From: Acidimicrobiaceae bacterium
GTDB taxonomy: Bacteria; Actinomycetota; Acidimicrobiia; Acidimicrobiales; Ilumatobacteraceae
DNA length: 49,535 nt
NCBI GenBank assembly: GCA_024641005.1
Contig: JAHEDX010000021.1
Span: 4,726-54,260 of the forward strand
Reading direction: 5' to 3'
In this document: piece by piece, positions 25,848 to 33,630 of the stretch
Layout of the letters: each line of letters starts with the position of its first letter
How positions within the stretch are numbered: position 1 is the stretch's first letter
Translations under genes and position numbers: made by a program
Notes under the pieces: generated by a model
What the model was told of the DNA's origin: nothing
Database searches by the model: none
The model's input: the letters and a program-made list of their open reading frames with translations, nothing else

Positions 25848-26585
25848 CTATCCGGGGTGTAGCAAGCAGAACTCGTTGCCGTCGGGATCGGCCATGGCCA
25901 CCCGGTCGACGTCGCCCTGCCCCATGTCGATGCGAGCCGCCCCCAGGGAGAGCAGACGGTCGACCTCTGCCTGCTGATCGCCGTGCCCGGAAGGGATGAT
26001 GTCGAGATGCAGCCGGTTCCTCCCGGTCTTCGGCATGAGCGGCGGACCGCTCCAGGTGATCAGTGGACCGGTACCGTCGGGCGCCCGGATCGCCGTTTCC
26101 TCGTCTTGGTCCCACACCAAAGGCCAGCCGAGCGCTTCGCTCCAGAAGTACCCGACCTGCTGTGTGCCATCGCAATTGATCGATCCGAGCCGTTCACAGC
26201 CGGCGAGGAAATTGTTGTACGGCGCGAGGATGCAGAACTCGTTGCCTTCGGGGTCGGCGAGCACCACATGGCTTTCGTCGGGGCTCTGACCGATGTCGAC
26301 GTGGCGTGCGCCGAGTTCGATCAACGCTGCGACCGTTTCGTTCTGATCCTCGATCGAGGTGGTCGTCAGATCGAGATGGAGACGGTTCTGCCCCGACTTC
26401 TTCTCGGGGACCGGCAGGAAGACGATCCCGAATCGGGTCTGATCCGTCGGCACGAGACCGACCTCGTCCAGCGTTTCGTCGTCGATGTCCCAGCGCAGAG
26501 CGGCGGCCCAGAACCGAGCGAGGCGGAGCGGGTCGTTCGCGTCGATGCAGAGTGCGACGACACGGGAGCTCGCCCCGTCGAGCAT
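25848..26585 (-). CDS. Two-domain VOC/glyoxalase-like protein
   Basis: The product has 245 residues and two tandem glyoxalase_6-type modules. Module 1 starts VVALCIDANDPLRLARFWA and ends VVLADPEGNEFCIL. Module 2 is related, with QQVGYFWSEALGWPLV, KTGRNRLHLDI and VAMADPDGNEFCLL. Such proteins are common in actinobacteria as uncharacterised or antibiotic-resistance-like VOC proteins; no substrate can be assigned. The ATG at 26585 is the natural start. It reads away from the 380-bp spacer that contains repeat copy B. Confidence 0.87.
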   Translation of the reverse strand: MLDGASSRVVALCIDANDPLRLARFWAAALRWDIDDETLDEVGLVPTDQTRFGIVFLPVPEKKSGQNRLHLDLTTTSIEDQNETVAALIELGARHVDIGQSPDESHVVLADPEGNEFCILAPYNNFLAGCERLGSINCDGTQQVGYFWSEALGWPLVWDQDEETAIRAPDGTGPLITWSGPPLMPKTGRNRLHLDIIPSGHGDQQAEVDRLLSLGAARIDMGQGDVDRVAMADPDGNEFCLLHPG

Positions 26586-26966
26586 CAGCGGGCCGCTCGG
26601 GTGACAGTCACCGTCGGTGTCAGTTCCCGACGCAACGTGGGTGCCACTTGTGGGTGCATGCGAGGTGGTCCTTCGATCTCGGGCGCCGCACCGTCGTCGG
26701 ACGTCCCCGTCCGCTGAACACTACGTGCCGTCGTCGCCGAGGTGGTCCCGTGCCGACCCAAAGTCGATTCGGGCGCACCGTTGGTCGCCGGTCGACTTTG
26801 CGTCGGTTCGACACCGCTTCAGGTGGCCACAACGTTCGAACGCAGCGCACGAACCGCCTACCCGGCTCGCCGACTCAAGCTCGTACGCGACAATGGCCGC
26901 GACGCGCTCCTCGTGCAGACTTGGGCGAAGAGCGCATCGAACAAGAGCGCAGCGATGGGGGGCAGG
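26586..26966. other. Intergenic spacer with hairpin repeat
   Basis: This 381-bp spacer separates the divergent VOC and DinB genes. It contains family-1 hairpin copy B (26753-26806). I find no convincing gene in it; frames reading through it are Arg/Pro-rich or antisense. Confidence 0.5.
26753..26806. repeat. Hairpin repeat family 1, copy B (inverted orientation)
   Basis: Arms are CCGACCCAAAGTCGA (26753-26767) and TCGACTTTGCGTCGG (26792-26806) with one mismatch and a 24-nt loop. The loop contains CACCGTTGGTCGCC, which is the complement of the copy A loop, so this copy is inverted relative to A. Confidence 0.82.
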
Positions 26967-27683
26967 ATGCCGGGGGAGTTCGAGGGTGATCTTGCGGGAG
27001 CGGTCTTCTGGGGTGCGGATCTCAGCGGGGCCCGTTTCCGCGATGTCAACCTCACCGATGTGAGGATCAGTCACGCCTGGCTGGTCGACGTCGAGATCGA
27101 CGCTCTGGTCGACCGGGTGGTGATCAACGGCGTCGACGTCACCGGGTACGTCAACGAGCGTGATCCTTGGTACCCGCTGCGGGCGATGCTGCGTCCCTCG
27201 AACCCCGACGACATGCGCGCCACCTGGGTGGCGCTCGAAGGCGAGTGGGCGAAGACGTTCGCCATGGCCAAGGCCCTTCCGGAAAGCAAGCTGCATGAAT
27301 CGGTCGATGACGAATGGTCCTTCGTTCAGACATTGAGGCATCTCGTATTTGCGATGGACAAGTGGGTGGTGGTGCCGATTCTCGGAGAACGTTTTCATCC
27401 GACCGGGCTACCGAACACTGGCTCCCTCGACTTCCCGTGGCCCGGCCTCGATGGCGACCTCGCGCCGTCCGCCTCCGACGCCCTCGAGGTGCGCACGGAC
27501 CGGGCCACGCGCTTTCGCGCCTGTCTCGAGTCGGTCGCAGCTTCTGACTTCAACCGACCGATCGAGGTGCTCGAGAACGGCACGCACCCGTTGCAGGAGT
27601 GCATCTACACGGTCTTCGAGGAAGAGTTCTGGCACAATCGCTACGCGCGACGCGACCTCGCTGTACTACTGGCAGAGAGCTGA
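26967..27683 (+). CDS. DinB-fold protein with short pentapeptide-like N-terminus
   Basis: The product has 238 residues. The N-terminal stretch DLAGAVFWGADLSGARFRDVNL has the A(D/N)LxG(A)xF rhythm of pentapeptide repeats. A DinB_2-like four-helix region follows, with WSFVQTLRHLVFAMDKWV and a second conserved segment HNRYARRDLAVL. These carry the histidines expected for a metal site. The activity is unknown; DinB proteins of this type are thought to be thiol- or metal-dependent transferases. I start at ATG 26967 after a G-rich stretch; ATG 26955 is also possible. Confidence 0.8.
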   Translation: MPGEFEGDLAGAVFWGADLSGARFRDVNLTDVRISHAWLVDVEIDALVDRVVINGVDVTGYVNERDPWYPLRAMLRPSNPDDMRATWVALEGEWAKTFAMAKALPESKLHESVDDEWSFVQTLRHLVFAMDKWVVVPILGERFHPTGLPNTGSLDFPWPGLDGDLAPSASDALEVRTDRATRFRACLESVAASDFNRPIEVLENGTHPLQECIYTVFEEEFWHNRYARRDLAVLLAES

Positions 27684-27864
27684 CGCCGGACCCGACGCAT
27701 CGGGCGGCCCGATCACCGAGGTCACCTCCCGTGTCCAGATCCCATATGCGTCTCTGGGCGGCCGTTGTCCGGGGAAGGTGGTCATTGCGCCCAGGTCGAC
27801 GCCGGGCGACGAGGCGAAGCCGGCCGAGCGATCCGGCCTCGCGTCGCCCAGGTATTCTCACGGC

Positions 27865-28275
27865 GTGAGGATCCGGTACCAGGTCATTACGTTCGACGCG
27901 TCCGACATCGAGTCCGAGAGTGCCTTCTGGGCGGGGGTGCTCGGCGGCGAGGTCGATCGTGATGGCGACTGGCACATGGTGACGGTCGACGGTGCACCCA
28001 GGATCGGTGTGCAGCATGCCCCCGATCACGTCGCTCCCGGTTGGCCCGACGGAGCGCCGCCGCAACAGATCCATCTCGATCTGTGGGTCGAGGACTTCCC
28101 GGCGGCGCATGACGAGATCATGCGGCTGGGTGCCCGCGTGCTCCGGCCGGCCAGGGGCGCAACATCCGGGGATGACTTCCAGGTCTATGCAGACCCCGCC
28201 GGCCACCCGTTCTGTCTCTGTTTCCCTGTGGGGGATGCCTCGTACCCCCATACGGCGGGCGAGGAGGGCTCGTAA
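27865..28275 (+). CDS. Single-domain VOC/glyoxalase-like protein
   Basis: The product has 136 residues: RYQVITFDASDIESESAFW at the start and QIHLDLWVEDFPAAHDEI, then VYADPAGHPFCLCF. The fold is VOC; the substrate is not known. The GTG at 27865 is chosen because TATTCT at 27853-27858 lies six bases upstream, the leaderless spacing. Two bases separate its stop from the methyltransferase start, so the pair is probably one transcript. Confidence 0.85.
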   Translation: MRIRYQVITFDASDIESESAFWAGVLGGEVDRDGDWHMVTVDGAPRIGVQHAPDHVAPGWPDGAPPQQIHLDLWVEDFPAAHDEIMRLGARVLRPARGATSGDDFQVYADPAGHPFCLCFPVGDASYPHTAGEEGS

Positions 28276-28277
28276 CC

Positions 28278-28901
28278 GTGCCGTCGTTCGATCGGAGTTC
28301 TTGGGATGAGCGCTGGTCACAAGTCCTGCGCGACCATGCCGATGTGGTGGCGCATCGTCCCCCGAATCTTCATCTGACCTCCGAGGTCGCGAATCATCGA
28401 CCTGGATATGCCCTCGATGCGGGCTGTGGCCATGGTTCGGAGACGCTCTGGCTGGCGGCGCGCGGATGGCGGGTCACCGCCGTCGACTTCTCCGTGGCCG
28501 CACTGGCTCATGGTCGGTCGACGGCCGATGCCGTGGGCGACGAGGTCGCTGAACGTATCGAATGGATCGAGGGCGATCTTGCGACCTGGGCCCCTCAGCC
28601 GAGCAGCTTCGACCTCGTCGTAAGCCTCTATGTCCATATTGCGGGATCGGTTGATCAGATGGTGCGGCGGCTTGCGGACGCGGTTACCCCTGGGGGAACC
28701 TTGTTCCTGGTCGGTCATCGTCCGATCGACCCCGCGACCGGTGCGGCGACGGCTGCTGCAGGGCAAACACAGGTCTCGGTCGAGGCGGCGTTGGCCGTGC
28801 TGGCGCCTGGTCGCTGGGACGTCGTCGTCGCAGAGGATCGAACACGGGCTGACGCTTTGGAGGGCGTGGATGCCGTGATCAGTGCACGACGCCTCCCCTG
28901 A
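28278..28901 (+). CDS. SAM-dependent class I methyltransferase
   Basis: The product has 207 residues. GYALDAGCGHGSETLWLA is the AdoMet-binding motif I, VTAVDFSVAAL the next acidic motif, and FDLVVSLYVHIAG motif IV. It resembles tellurite/thiol-type small methyltransferases in layout (SSWDERWSQVL at the N-terminus), but the substrate is unassigned. It starts with GTG two bases after the VOC gene. A family-2 hairpin repeat begins 11 bases after its stop. Confidence 0.87.
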   Translation: MPSFDRSSWDERWSQVLRDHADVVAHRPPNLHLTSEVANHRPGYALDAGCGHGSETLWLAARGWRVTAVDFSVAALAHGRSTADAVGDEVAERIEWIEGDLATWAPQPSSFDLVVSLYVHIAGSVDQMVRRLADAVTPGGTLFLVGHRPIDPATGAATAAAGQTQVSVEAALAVLAPGRWDVVVAEDRTRADALEGVDAVISARRLP

Positions 28902-28911
28902 CCGCCCCGAA

Positions 28912-28965
28912 CCGTTCTGTTCGGCAAGTGGCCGCACCGTCTCTGCGAAACGCCGAACAGAACGG
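28912..28965. repeat. Hairpin repeat family 2, copy 1
   Basis: CCGTTCTGTTCGGC (28912-28925) and GCCGAACAGAACGG (28952-28965) form a perfect 14-bp stem with a 26-nt loop containing GCACCGTCTC and GCGAAAC. The loop agrees with the copy at 45661-45714 at 22 of 26 positions. It lies between convergent methyltransferase and MBL genes and could terminate both. Confidence 0.82.
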
Positions 28966-28973
28966 GTGGCCGT

Positions 28974-29780
28974 TCAGGTTGTCAGTCGCTCCAGTCTGAA
29001 TGGTTCGCCAGGGGCGAGAACATGGATGCGCTCGGGGTTGGCGACGCGGTCCCGCAACGAGTCCGGATCGCCGTTGAATGGTGTGAAGTCGGGGGCATCC
29101 ACGCATCCCCAGTGGTGCAACAGCAGTGGGGTGTGCGGGTAGGCGTTCGCGACGGCGATGGCGCCGTCGAGCCCGAAGTGCCACTCGCTGTCGGAGAAGT
29201 CGAAGAGCAATGCATCAGGGGCGCGCATCTCGAGATGGTGATCGGCGATGAGCCGTGAGTCGCCGGGTGCCCAGATGGTGCCGTCTGGCGTCTCGATCCA
29301 GAAGCCACAGGCATCCTCTGGCACGAAGAAGTGATCGCTCGCGCCGGGGATCTCGTTCTGCCATGCGTGGTCCGCTGGAGTGACGTGCACACGAATCGGA
29401 CCGACATCGAAGTCTTCTCCGATGTCGTGACCATGCGCCGCGAGCCCCTCGCCACGCATGAGCGAGGCCACGTACTTCGTCGAGTGGTACTCGCCCGTGA
29501 CCGGTGCGAGACCCCGACAGGTGGGGATGCTGTAGTGGTCGTTGTCGGCATGTGTGGCGAGTACCGCGTCCAGTCGGCGTACGCCCTCGATGGCGATCGG
29601 GAACTGAATCAGCAGCGGCATGTCGAAGCCGGTCAGCACGGGATCGATCATCATGGTCGTCCCGCGACTGTTGATCAGGAATCCGGCCATGCCCAGCCAC
29701 CGCAGGACGGTCCCGTCGTCGGCCGCGAATGCCTCCGCACCGAATACCTCGGTCGATGGTGCCCGGGCTTGACGTCGCAT
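28974..29780 (-). CDS. Metallo-beta-lactamase-fold hydrolase (UlaG-like)
   Basis: The product has 268 residues. The metal motif is LATHADNDHYS (H-x-D-x-D-H variant), with further ligands from HVTPADHAW and IWAPGDSRL. The start MAGFLINSRGTTMMIDPVL is the first beta sandwich. UlaG-type enzymes hydrolyse lactones or phosphodiesters; the substrate here is unknown. The ATG at 29780 is chosen over 29810, as it begins the recognisable protein. It lies 128 bp downstream of a GNAT gene on the same strand. Confidence 0.83.
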   Translation of the reverse strand: MRRQARAPSTEVFGAEAFAADDGTVLRWLGMAGFLINSRGTTMMIDPVLTGFDMPLLIQFPIAIEGVRRLDAVLATHADNDHYSIPTCRGLAPVTGEYHSTKYVASLMRGEGLAAHGHDIGEDFDVGPIRVHVTPADHAWQNEIPGASDHFFVPEDACGFWIETPDGTIWAPGDSRLIADHHLEMRAPDALLFDFSDSEWHFGLDGAIAVANAYPHTPLLLHHWGCVDAPDFTPFNGDPDSLRDRVANPERIHVLAPGEPFRLERLTT

Positions 29781-29908
29781 CAGGGCGAGATTATCCAGTG
29801 GGCACCTCACGGTCGCGGCCGTCGGTTCGCACGCCAGTCACGTGGCCGGATGCTGCGTGCCAGGTATGCGTCTCGGAGGCATCTGCGTGTTCGGTTTGGT
29901 GGGTCGGC

Positions 29909-30814
29909 TCACGAAGGCCGTGGGGCGGCGCGGCGAAAGACTTCGGTCTCTTTGACGGGTTCGAAACCGACGCTGAGGTACAGATCCCTCGCTGCTGGAT
30001 TGTCGGGTTCGAAGCAGATCTTGATGCGCGTCGCGCCGGCAGCGGCGAGTAGATCGATGCCGGTGGTGAGTAGATGGCGAGCAAGCCCGCGTCGCTGGTG
30101 ACCTTCTTCGGTGCGCATGGGTTCGACGAGGCCGGTGGCGGTCTCGGGGTCGTACCAGAACAGGCCGTACGCCGCGTAGCTGTCGTCGCGGTCGAGCATC
30201 AGCAGATCGAGGTCGGAGCGGTAGAGCGATGTCTGGAGCAGACGCTGCTCTACATCGGGTCCGCCGCGTCCGATCATGTGATGGGGTCGCTTCATGATGT
30301 CGACGCGACGGGACAACCGATAGTCCTGGTGCAACGCGCTGATCACTGGTCGGGTCTCGGCAGCCAGCCAAGCCTCGACCACGGACGTGCTGACCGTCGA
30401 CGCGTCGCCCTCGGTCGTGAAACCCTGGTCGATCAACACGCCACGCATGACAGCATCGGCACGGTCGACTTCGAGGTCGACCGACTCGAACCCGGACTCG
30501 CCGGCGTGGGCGAGCCCGCGCTCGATGACATGTGCGACCCAGTCGGGAGTCGCGTCGGGCATGACGATCGGAGCGAGGGCTAATCCGTTGCCCCAGTCGG
30601 TCGCGATCACTGCGGCTTCGGGGCGACCGAGGTGATCGAACCAGAAGAGCTGACGGATGTGGTCGGTCGGGCGCGGGGTGCGCCACCACCATTGCAAGTC
30701 GGCGGCCTCGTACAACCCCCTGGTGAGGTGAGCGCTGCGAACCCGTTGCAGCAGCCCCGTCACGGCTTCCAGGTAGTCAAGACCGATCCGATGCTCTTCT
30801 CGCGGTGTTCGCAC
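29909..30814 (-). CDS. GNAT acetyltransferase (two-half)
   Basis: The product has 301 residues. The N half (FWFDHLGRPEAAVIATDW) is a degenerate acetyltransferase half. The C half has the acetyl-CoA motif EEGHQRRGLARHLLTTGIDLL and the finishing IKICFEPDNPAARDLYLSVG. The acceptor is unknown. The GTG at 30814 is preferred because TATGGT lies six bases upstream on this strand and the upstream extension to 30898 resembles no protein. It is transcribed in the same direction as the DUF664 gene, 104 bp behind it. Confidence 0.82.
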   Translation of the reverse strand: MRTPREEHRIGLDYLEAVTGLLQRVRSAHLTRGLYEAADLQWWWRTPRPTDHIRQLFWFDHLGRPEAAVIATDWGNGLALAPIVMPDATPDWVAHVIERGLAHAGESGFESVDLEVDRADAVMRGVLIDQGFTTEGDASTVSTSVVEAWLAAETRPVISALHQDYRLSRRVDIMKRPHHMIGRGGPDVEQRLLQTSLYRSDLDLLMLDRDDSYAAYGLFWYDPETATGLVEPMRTEEGHQRRGLARHLLTTGIDLLAAAGATRIKICFEPDNPAARDLYLSVGFEPVKETEVFRRAAPRPS

Positions 30815-30918
30815 CGAACAACCATACGATCCGGAGATTGCCAGTTCACGCCCGGTATGGGGGCGATCGATCTGCCCATGTCGGGGGTGATCCGGCAAGA
30901 CGCTCGATCGGCGGGCGG

Positions 30919-31428
30919 TCAGCGCAGTACCTCGCCGAGCGCGGCGAACCGAAGCATGTGCGCCTGACCGGCGTGGAGCGCGTACTCGTCGACCATCTTG
31001 ATCAGAACCGCCCGAAGGGAACGACCATGACCGAGGCCGGTTGCCTCCAGCGAACCCATCGCAGCAATGGCGACCTCGCTCTCGTCGACTTCCTGGAAGT
31101 ACCAGCGAAGATCGTCATCGAGGGTGTCAGCGGATCCGCCGGCATAGTCGTCGTCGCCGTACCGCAGTGCCCGCTCGCCGCCTCCGAGGCCCCACGACAG
31201 ATAGACGTGTTCCATCTGAGTCATATGTCGAATCAGCCCCAGGACCGACAGCTGCACGGGTGGGATCGACCATGCCGCGAGCTGTTCGGGTGTGAGGTCG
31301 CGGAGCTTGCGGATGAATTCGTGGCGCTGATATCGCAGCCATTGCTCGTAGAACGCTCGCTGCTCCAACTCGGGATCAGGCTCGGGCCATGCGGAGAAGT
31401 CGACGCCGGCCAATCGCTCGATTGCCAT
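30919..31428 (-). CDS. DinB-family DUF664 protein
   Basis: The product has 169 residues. The layout is that of DUF664 proteins of mycothiol-producing actinobacteria: RKLRDLTPEQLAAWSIPP, then LGLIRHMTQMEHVYLSWGL, and a final VDEYALHAGQAHMLR. The His residues of HM, MEH and LHAGQAH form the DinB metal site. Function: presumed thiol transferase, substrate unknown. The ATG at 31428 has TAGCTT six bases upstream (leaderless arrangement). Confidence 0.87.
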   Translation of the reverse strand: MAIERLAGVDFSAWPEPDPELEQRAFYEQWLRYQRHEFIRKLRDLTPEQLAAWSIPPVQLSVLGLIRHMTQMEHVYLSWGLGGGERALRYGDDDYAGGSADTLDDDLRWYFQEVDESEVAIAAMGSLEATGLGHGRSLRAVLIKMVDEYALHAGQAHMLRFAALGEVLR

Positions 31429-31490
31429 ACGCCGAAGCTACTGCCGACCGCCCCGAACGTTCAGATCGCTTCGGGACGCTCCAGCCTTCG

Positions 31491-31520
31491 CGACGCCGGC
31501 GCTCTGTAGCTCCGGCGTCG
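31491..31520. terminator. Perfect 9-bp hairpin in divergent spacer
   Basis: CGACGCCGG (31491-31499), 12-nt loop, CCGGCGTCG (31512-31520). It lies between two genes that read away from each other, so a terminator is not required here; it could act on upstream or antisense transcription, or be an operator. Assignment is tentative. Confidence 0.3.
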
Positions 31521-31625
31521 TTGTCGGTGGGCCAACAGCGGTCGAGTCGCGGTCGACGTGCCGTTCCGTACGACTCTGCGAGATACCCAGCGGACCTCGG
31601 TCGACGCAGAGTGCGAAGCTGTTGC

Positions 31626-32300
31626 ATGGTCTTCGGCGATCACGTCCAACCTGCCGAGACGGTCGCTCCTGCCGAGTGGATCGCCGGGGCGTGCCGGGGA
31701 GCGTGGGGGACCGTTGGGGCGTTGGTACCGAATCACTACCCGGTCATCCTGTGGGTGCGTGCGCCGGATCCACGTCCGGAGGGGTGGTGGTCGGCCTACC
31801 GGGACCTGTTCGAGACCATCGCCTCGATCGGTGAACGGCACACCTCCAGCCCGGGTCGGGCGTGGTTCGCCGTGTGGGATGGCCACGGGTTTGCCAACGC
31901 GACGTCCCACTACGCGCGGCAAGGAACCGTCGACGACGCGACCCGCGAAGCGATCGAGCAGGAGCGATCGAGACTGCGCGACGAAGACGAACGCCGTAAT
32001 GCGGCGATCCGAGTCGCGTTGGCGCAGCTTCCACGCTTCGACCTGCCCCATCGCAGCTATTTCCTACTCGCCGGTTCGGTGTCGGCGGCCTCCCAGATGC
32101 AGGACCCCGGACCGTTGGTCGAGTGGCGCCATCCCGATCTGTTCTGGCCCGAGGATCGGAGATGGTTCGTCGCGACCGATGTGGACTTCTGGTCGCTCTA
32201 CATCGGAGGTGACCCCGACTTCGTCGCTGAGGTCGCAGGCAGTGTCCCCACCGATTCCGAGATCGTCGGTCTCGATCGTCCGCTCGAGACAGAGGTGTGA
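31626..32300 (+). CDS. Conserved hypothetical protein, unknown function
   Basis: The product has 224 residues and is soluble, with many Trp/Tyr and a central acidic helix (EAIEQERSRLRDEDERR). Landmarks are VPNHYPVILWVRAPDP, FAVWDGHGFANATSHYA, LPHRSYFLLAGSV, WRHPDLFWPEDRRWFVATDVDF and YIGGDPDFV. This resembles widely distributed actinobacterial proteins that have no assigned role; I do not recognise a catalytic motif. The ATG at 31626 is preferred because the protein-like sequence starts there; the upstream frame is Arg-rich. It converges on the next gene with a 6-bp gap. Confidence 0.75.
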   Translation: MVFGDHVQPAETVAPAEWIAGACRGAWGTVGALVPNHYPVILWVRAPDPRPEGWWSAYRDLFETIASIGERHTSSPGRAWFAVWDGHGFANATSHYARQGTVDDATREAIEQERSRLRDEDERRNAAIRVALAQLPRFDLPHRSYFLLAGSVSAASQMQDPGPLVEWRHPDLFWPEDRRWFVATDVDFWSLYIGGDPDFVAEVAGSVPTDSEIVGLDRPLETEV

Positions 32301-32306
32301 TCGTGA

Positions 32307-32681
32307 TCAGAACATCAGACCCAACGCGGCCGTCGCGACCGCATACAGCACGACAAACGCGCCGATCACCACCGGAACCTTTCCGCGGGGCTCCCCGCGG
32401 TCGATCGCCCGGCGACCGAGGATGATCGCAACCATGGCGGGTGCGATCAGCAACAGGGTCGCCGGGATACCCGCGAGCAGCGCGTGGCCGAGCGGTATGG
32501 ACTCATCCGAGTCGGGGTCATATCCCTGAACGGACAGCAGCCCATTGCCGACCAGCACCGCTGCGATGAACGCCAACGGAGTGGCAGCCAGGACCCACCA
32601 CGCGCGGTGGAGGACACCGACTGTGTTCTTCGAGGCGGGCTGCAGGTCGTCATGTCGTTGGTTCTTGTGAAGGTCGAGCAC
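32307..32681 (-). CDS. Small integral membrane protein
   Basis: The product has 124 residues with three predicted membrane helices: WVLAATPLAFIAAVLVGNGL, LLAGIPATLLLIAPAMVAII and VVIGAFVVLYAVATAALGL. A loop with YDPDSDESIPLG and a basic segment GRRAIDRGEPRGK lie between them. The family is unknown. The start is GTG 32681. It converges on the hypothetical gene ending at 32300 and is divergent from the enoyl-CoA hydratase gene. Confidence 0.72.
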   Translation of the reverse strand: MLDLHKNQRHDDLQPASKNTVGVLHRAWWVLAATPLAFIAAVLVGNGLLSVQGYDPDSDESIPLGHALLAGIPATLLLIAPAMVAIILGRRAIDRGEPRGKVPVVIGAFVVLYAVATAALGLMF

Positions 32682-32777
32682 GGCTCACCCCTTCGATCAG
32701 ATCCCGCGGACCGGCATCTCTACTTTCAGTGTGGGCTGATGACCCTCTTCGTGCAAGCGGCGCGCGAGGGTGTCTCC

Positions 32778-33449
32778 ATGAGCGAGCTCGTCACCCTCGA
32801 CCGGCCAGAGGACGGCGTCGCCGTCATCACGATGATGCGCCCGGAGAAGAAGAACGCACTGTCGACTGCATTGCGCGATGCGATCTCCGACGCACTCGAT
32901 CAGACCGCCGCGGACCAAGGGGTCAGAGTCGTTGTCCTCACCGGCGCCGGCGAGGTCTTCAGCGCCGGGTTCGATCTGACCGAGTTCCAGAACGCGGATC
33001 CCGACTTCCAGCGCGACCTGTGGGCATCGAGCGATCGGTTCCACTCGACGGTGCTCCGGTTCCCGCTACCGATCATCGCCGCCGTCAACGGCCCGGCGTT
33101 GGCCGGTGGGTTCGATCTCGCGGTGATGTGCGATCTGAGAGTCGTCGCCGACACTGCTCGCTTCGCACACGTCGAATACGCCTGGACCGAGGTCGTCTAC
33201 CGCCCGCTGCGCGAACTCGTGGGCGGCAGCCTGGCACGCGAACTCACCCTGACGGGCCGCAACGTGGACGCGGCGGAGGCCCACCGGATCGGACTCGCGA
33301 ATCAGGTCGTCGTGGCCGCCGAAGTGATGCCGAGGGCCGTGGAGATGGCCATGGCAGTGGCTGCGATGCCGCGCGAGATCGCCCTGCGGTCCAAGGCGAA
33401 GATCATCGCTGCTACTGGCATCGGCAGTGGACCCACGCTTGCCTTGTAG
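32778..33449 (+). CDS. Enoyl-CoA hydratase/isomerase family protein, short form
   Basis: The product has 223 residues, against about 255 for typical crotonases. The first half is standard: ITMMRPEKKNALSTALRDAI, VVLTGAGEVFSAGFDL (oxyanion hole) and IAAVNGPALAGGFDLAVMCD (second oxyanion segment). The catalytic region, normally E-x(5)-G...P-x-x-G, reads HVEYAWTEVVYRPLRELVGG, so the usual glycine-rich loop and one Glu may be altered. The C-terminus ends soon after SKAKIIAATG. It could be a thioesterase- or isomerase-like variant, or a weakened hydratase. ATG 32778 is chosen; ATG 32739 is possible. Repeat copy C follows. Confidence 0.8.
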   Translation: MSELVTLDRPEDGVAVITMMRPEKKNALSTALRDAISDALDQTAADQGVRVVVLTGAGEVFSAGFDLTEFQNADPDFQRDLWASSDRFHSTVLRFPLPIIAAVNGPALAGGFDLAVMCDLRVVADTARFAHVEYAWTEVVYRPLRELVGGSLARELTLTGRNVDAAEAHRIGLANQVVVAAEVMPRAVEMAMAVAAMPREIALRSKAKIIAATGIGSGPTLAL

Positions 33450-33511
33450 CGGTGACCATTGGACGGGCGCCGCGGGGGACATCGGGGATGGCGTCCCGAA
33501 CGGGTGGACTC

Positions 33512-33571
33512 GAATCGACGGAGAGTCGACTCAGGCGACCCGTTGGTTCTGAATCGACTTTGCGTCGATTC
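33512..33571. repeat. Hairpin repeat family 1, copy C
   Basis: GAATCGACGGAGAGTCGA (33512-33529) pairs with TCGACTTTGCGTCGATTC (33554-33571), two mismatches in 18, loop 24 nt. The outer pairs (GAAT/ATTC) differ from copies A and B but stay complementary. It lies between the hydratase stop and the next lipoprotein gene. Confidence 0.82.
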
Positions 33572-33630
33572 AGAACCGTCCAGGTGGATCGACCGGCTGC
33601 TGTCCACTGGACAGTAGGTTCTAGGCTCCT

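Noticed and set aside
31573..31612. ACTCTGCG/CGCAGAGT inverted repeat as a fourth family-1 hairpin copy
   Set aside because: The arm order is reversed relative to family 1 and the loop does not match. Similarity is limited to 8 bases per arm.
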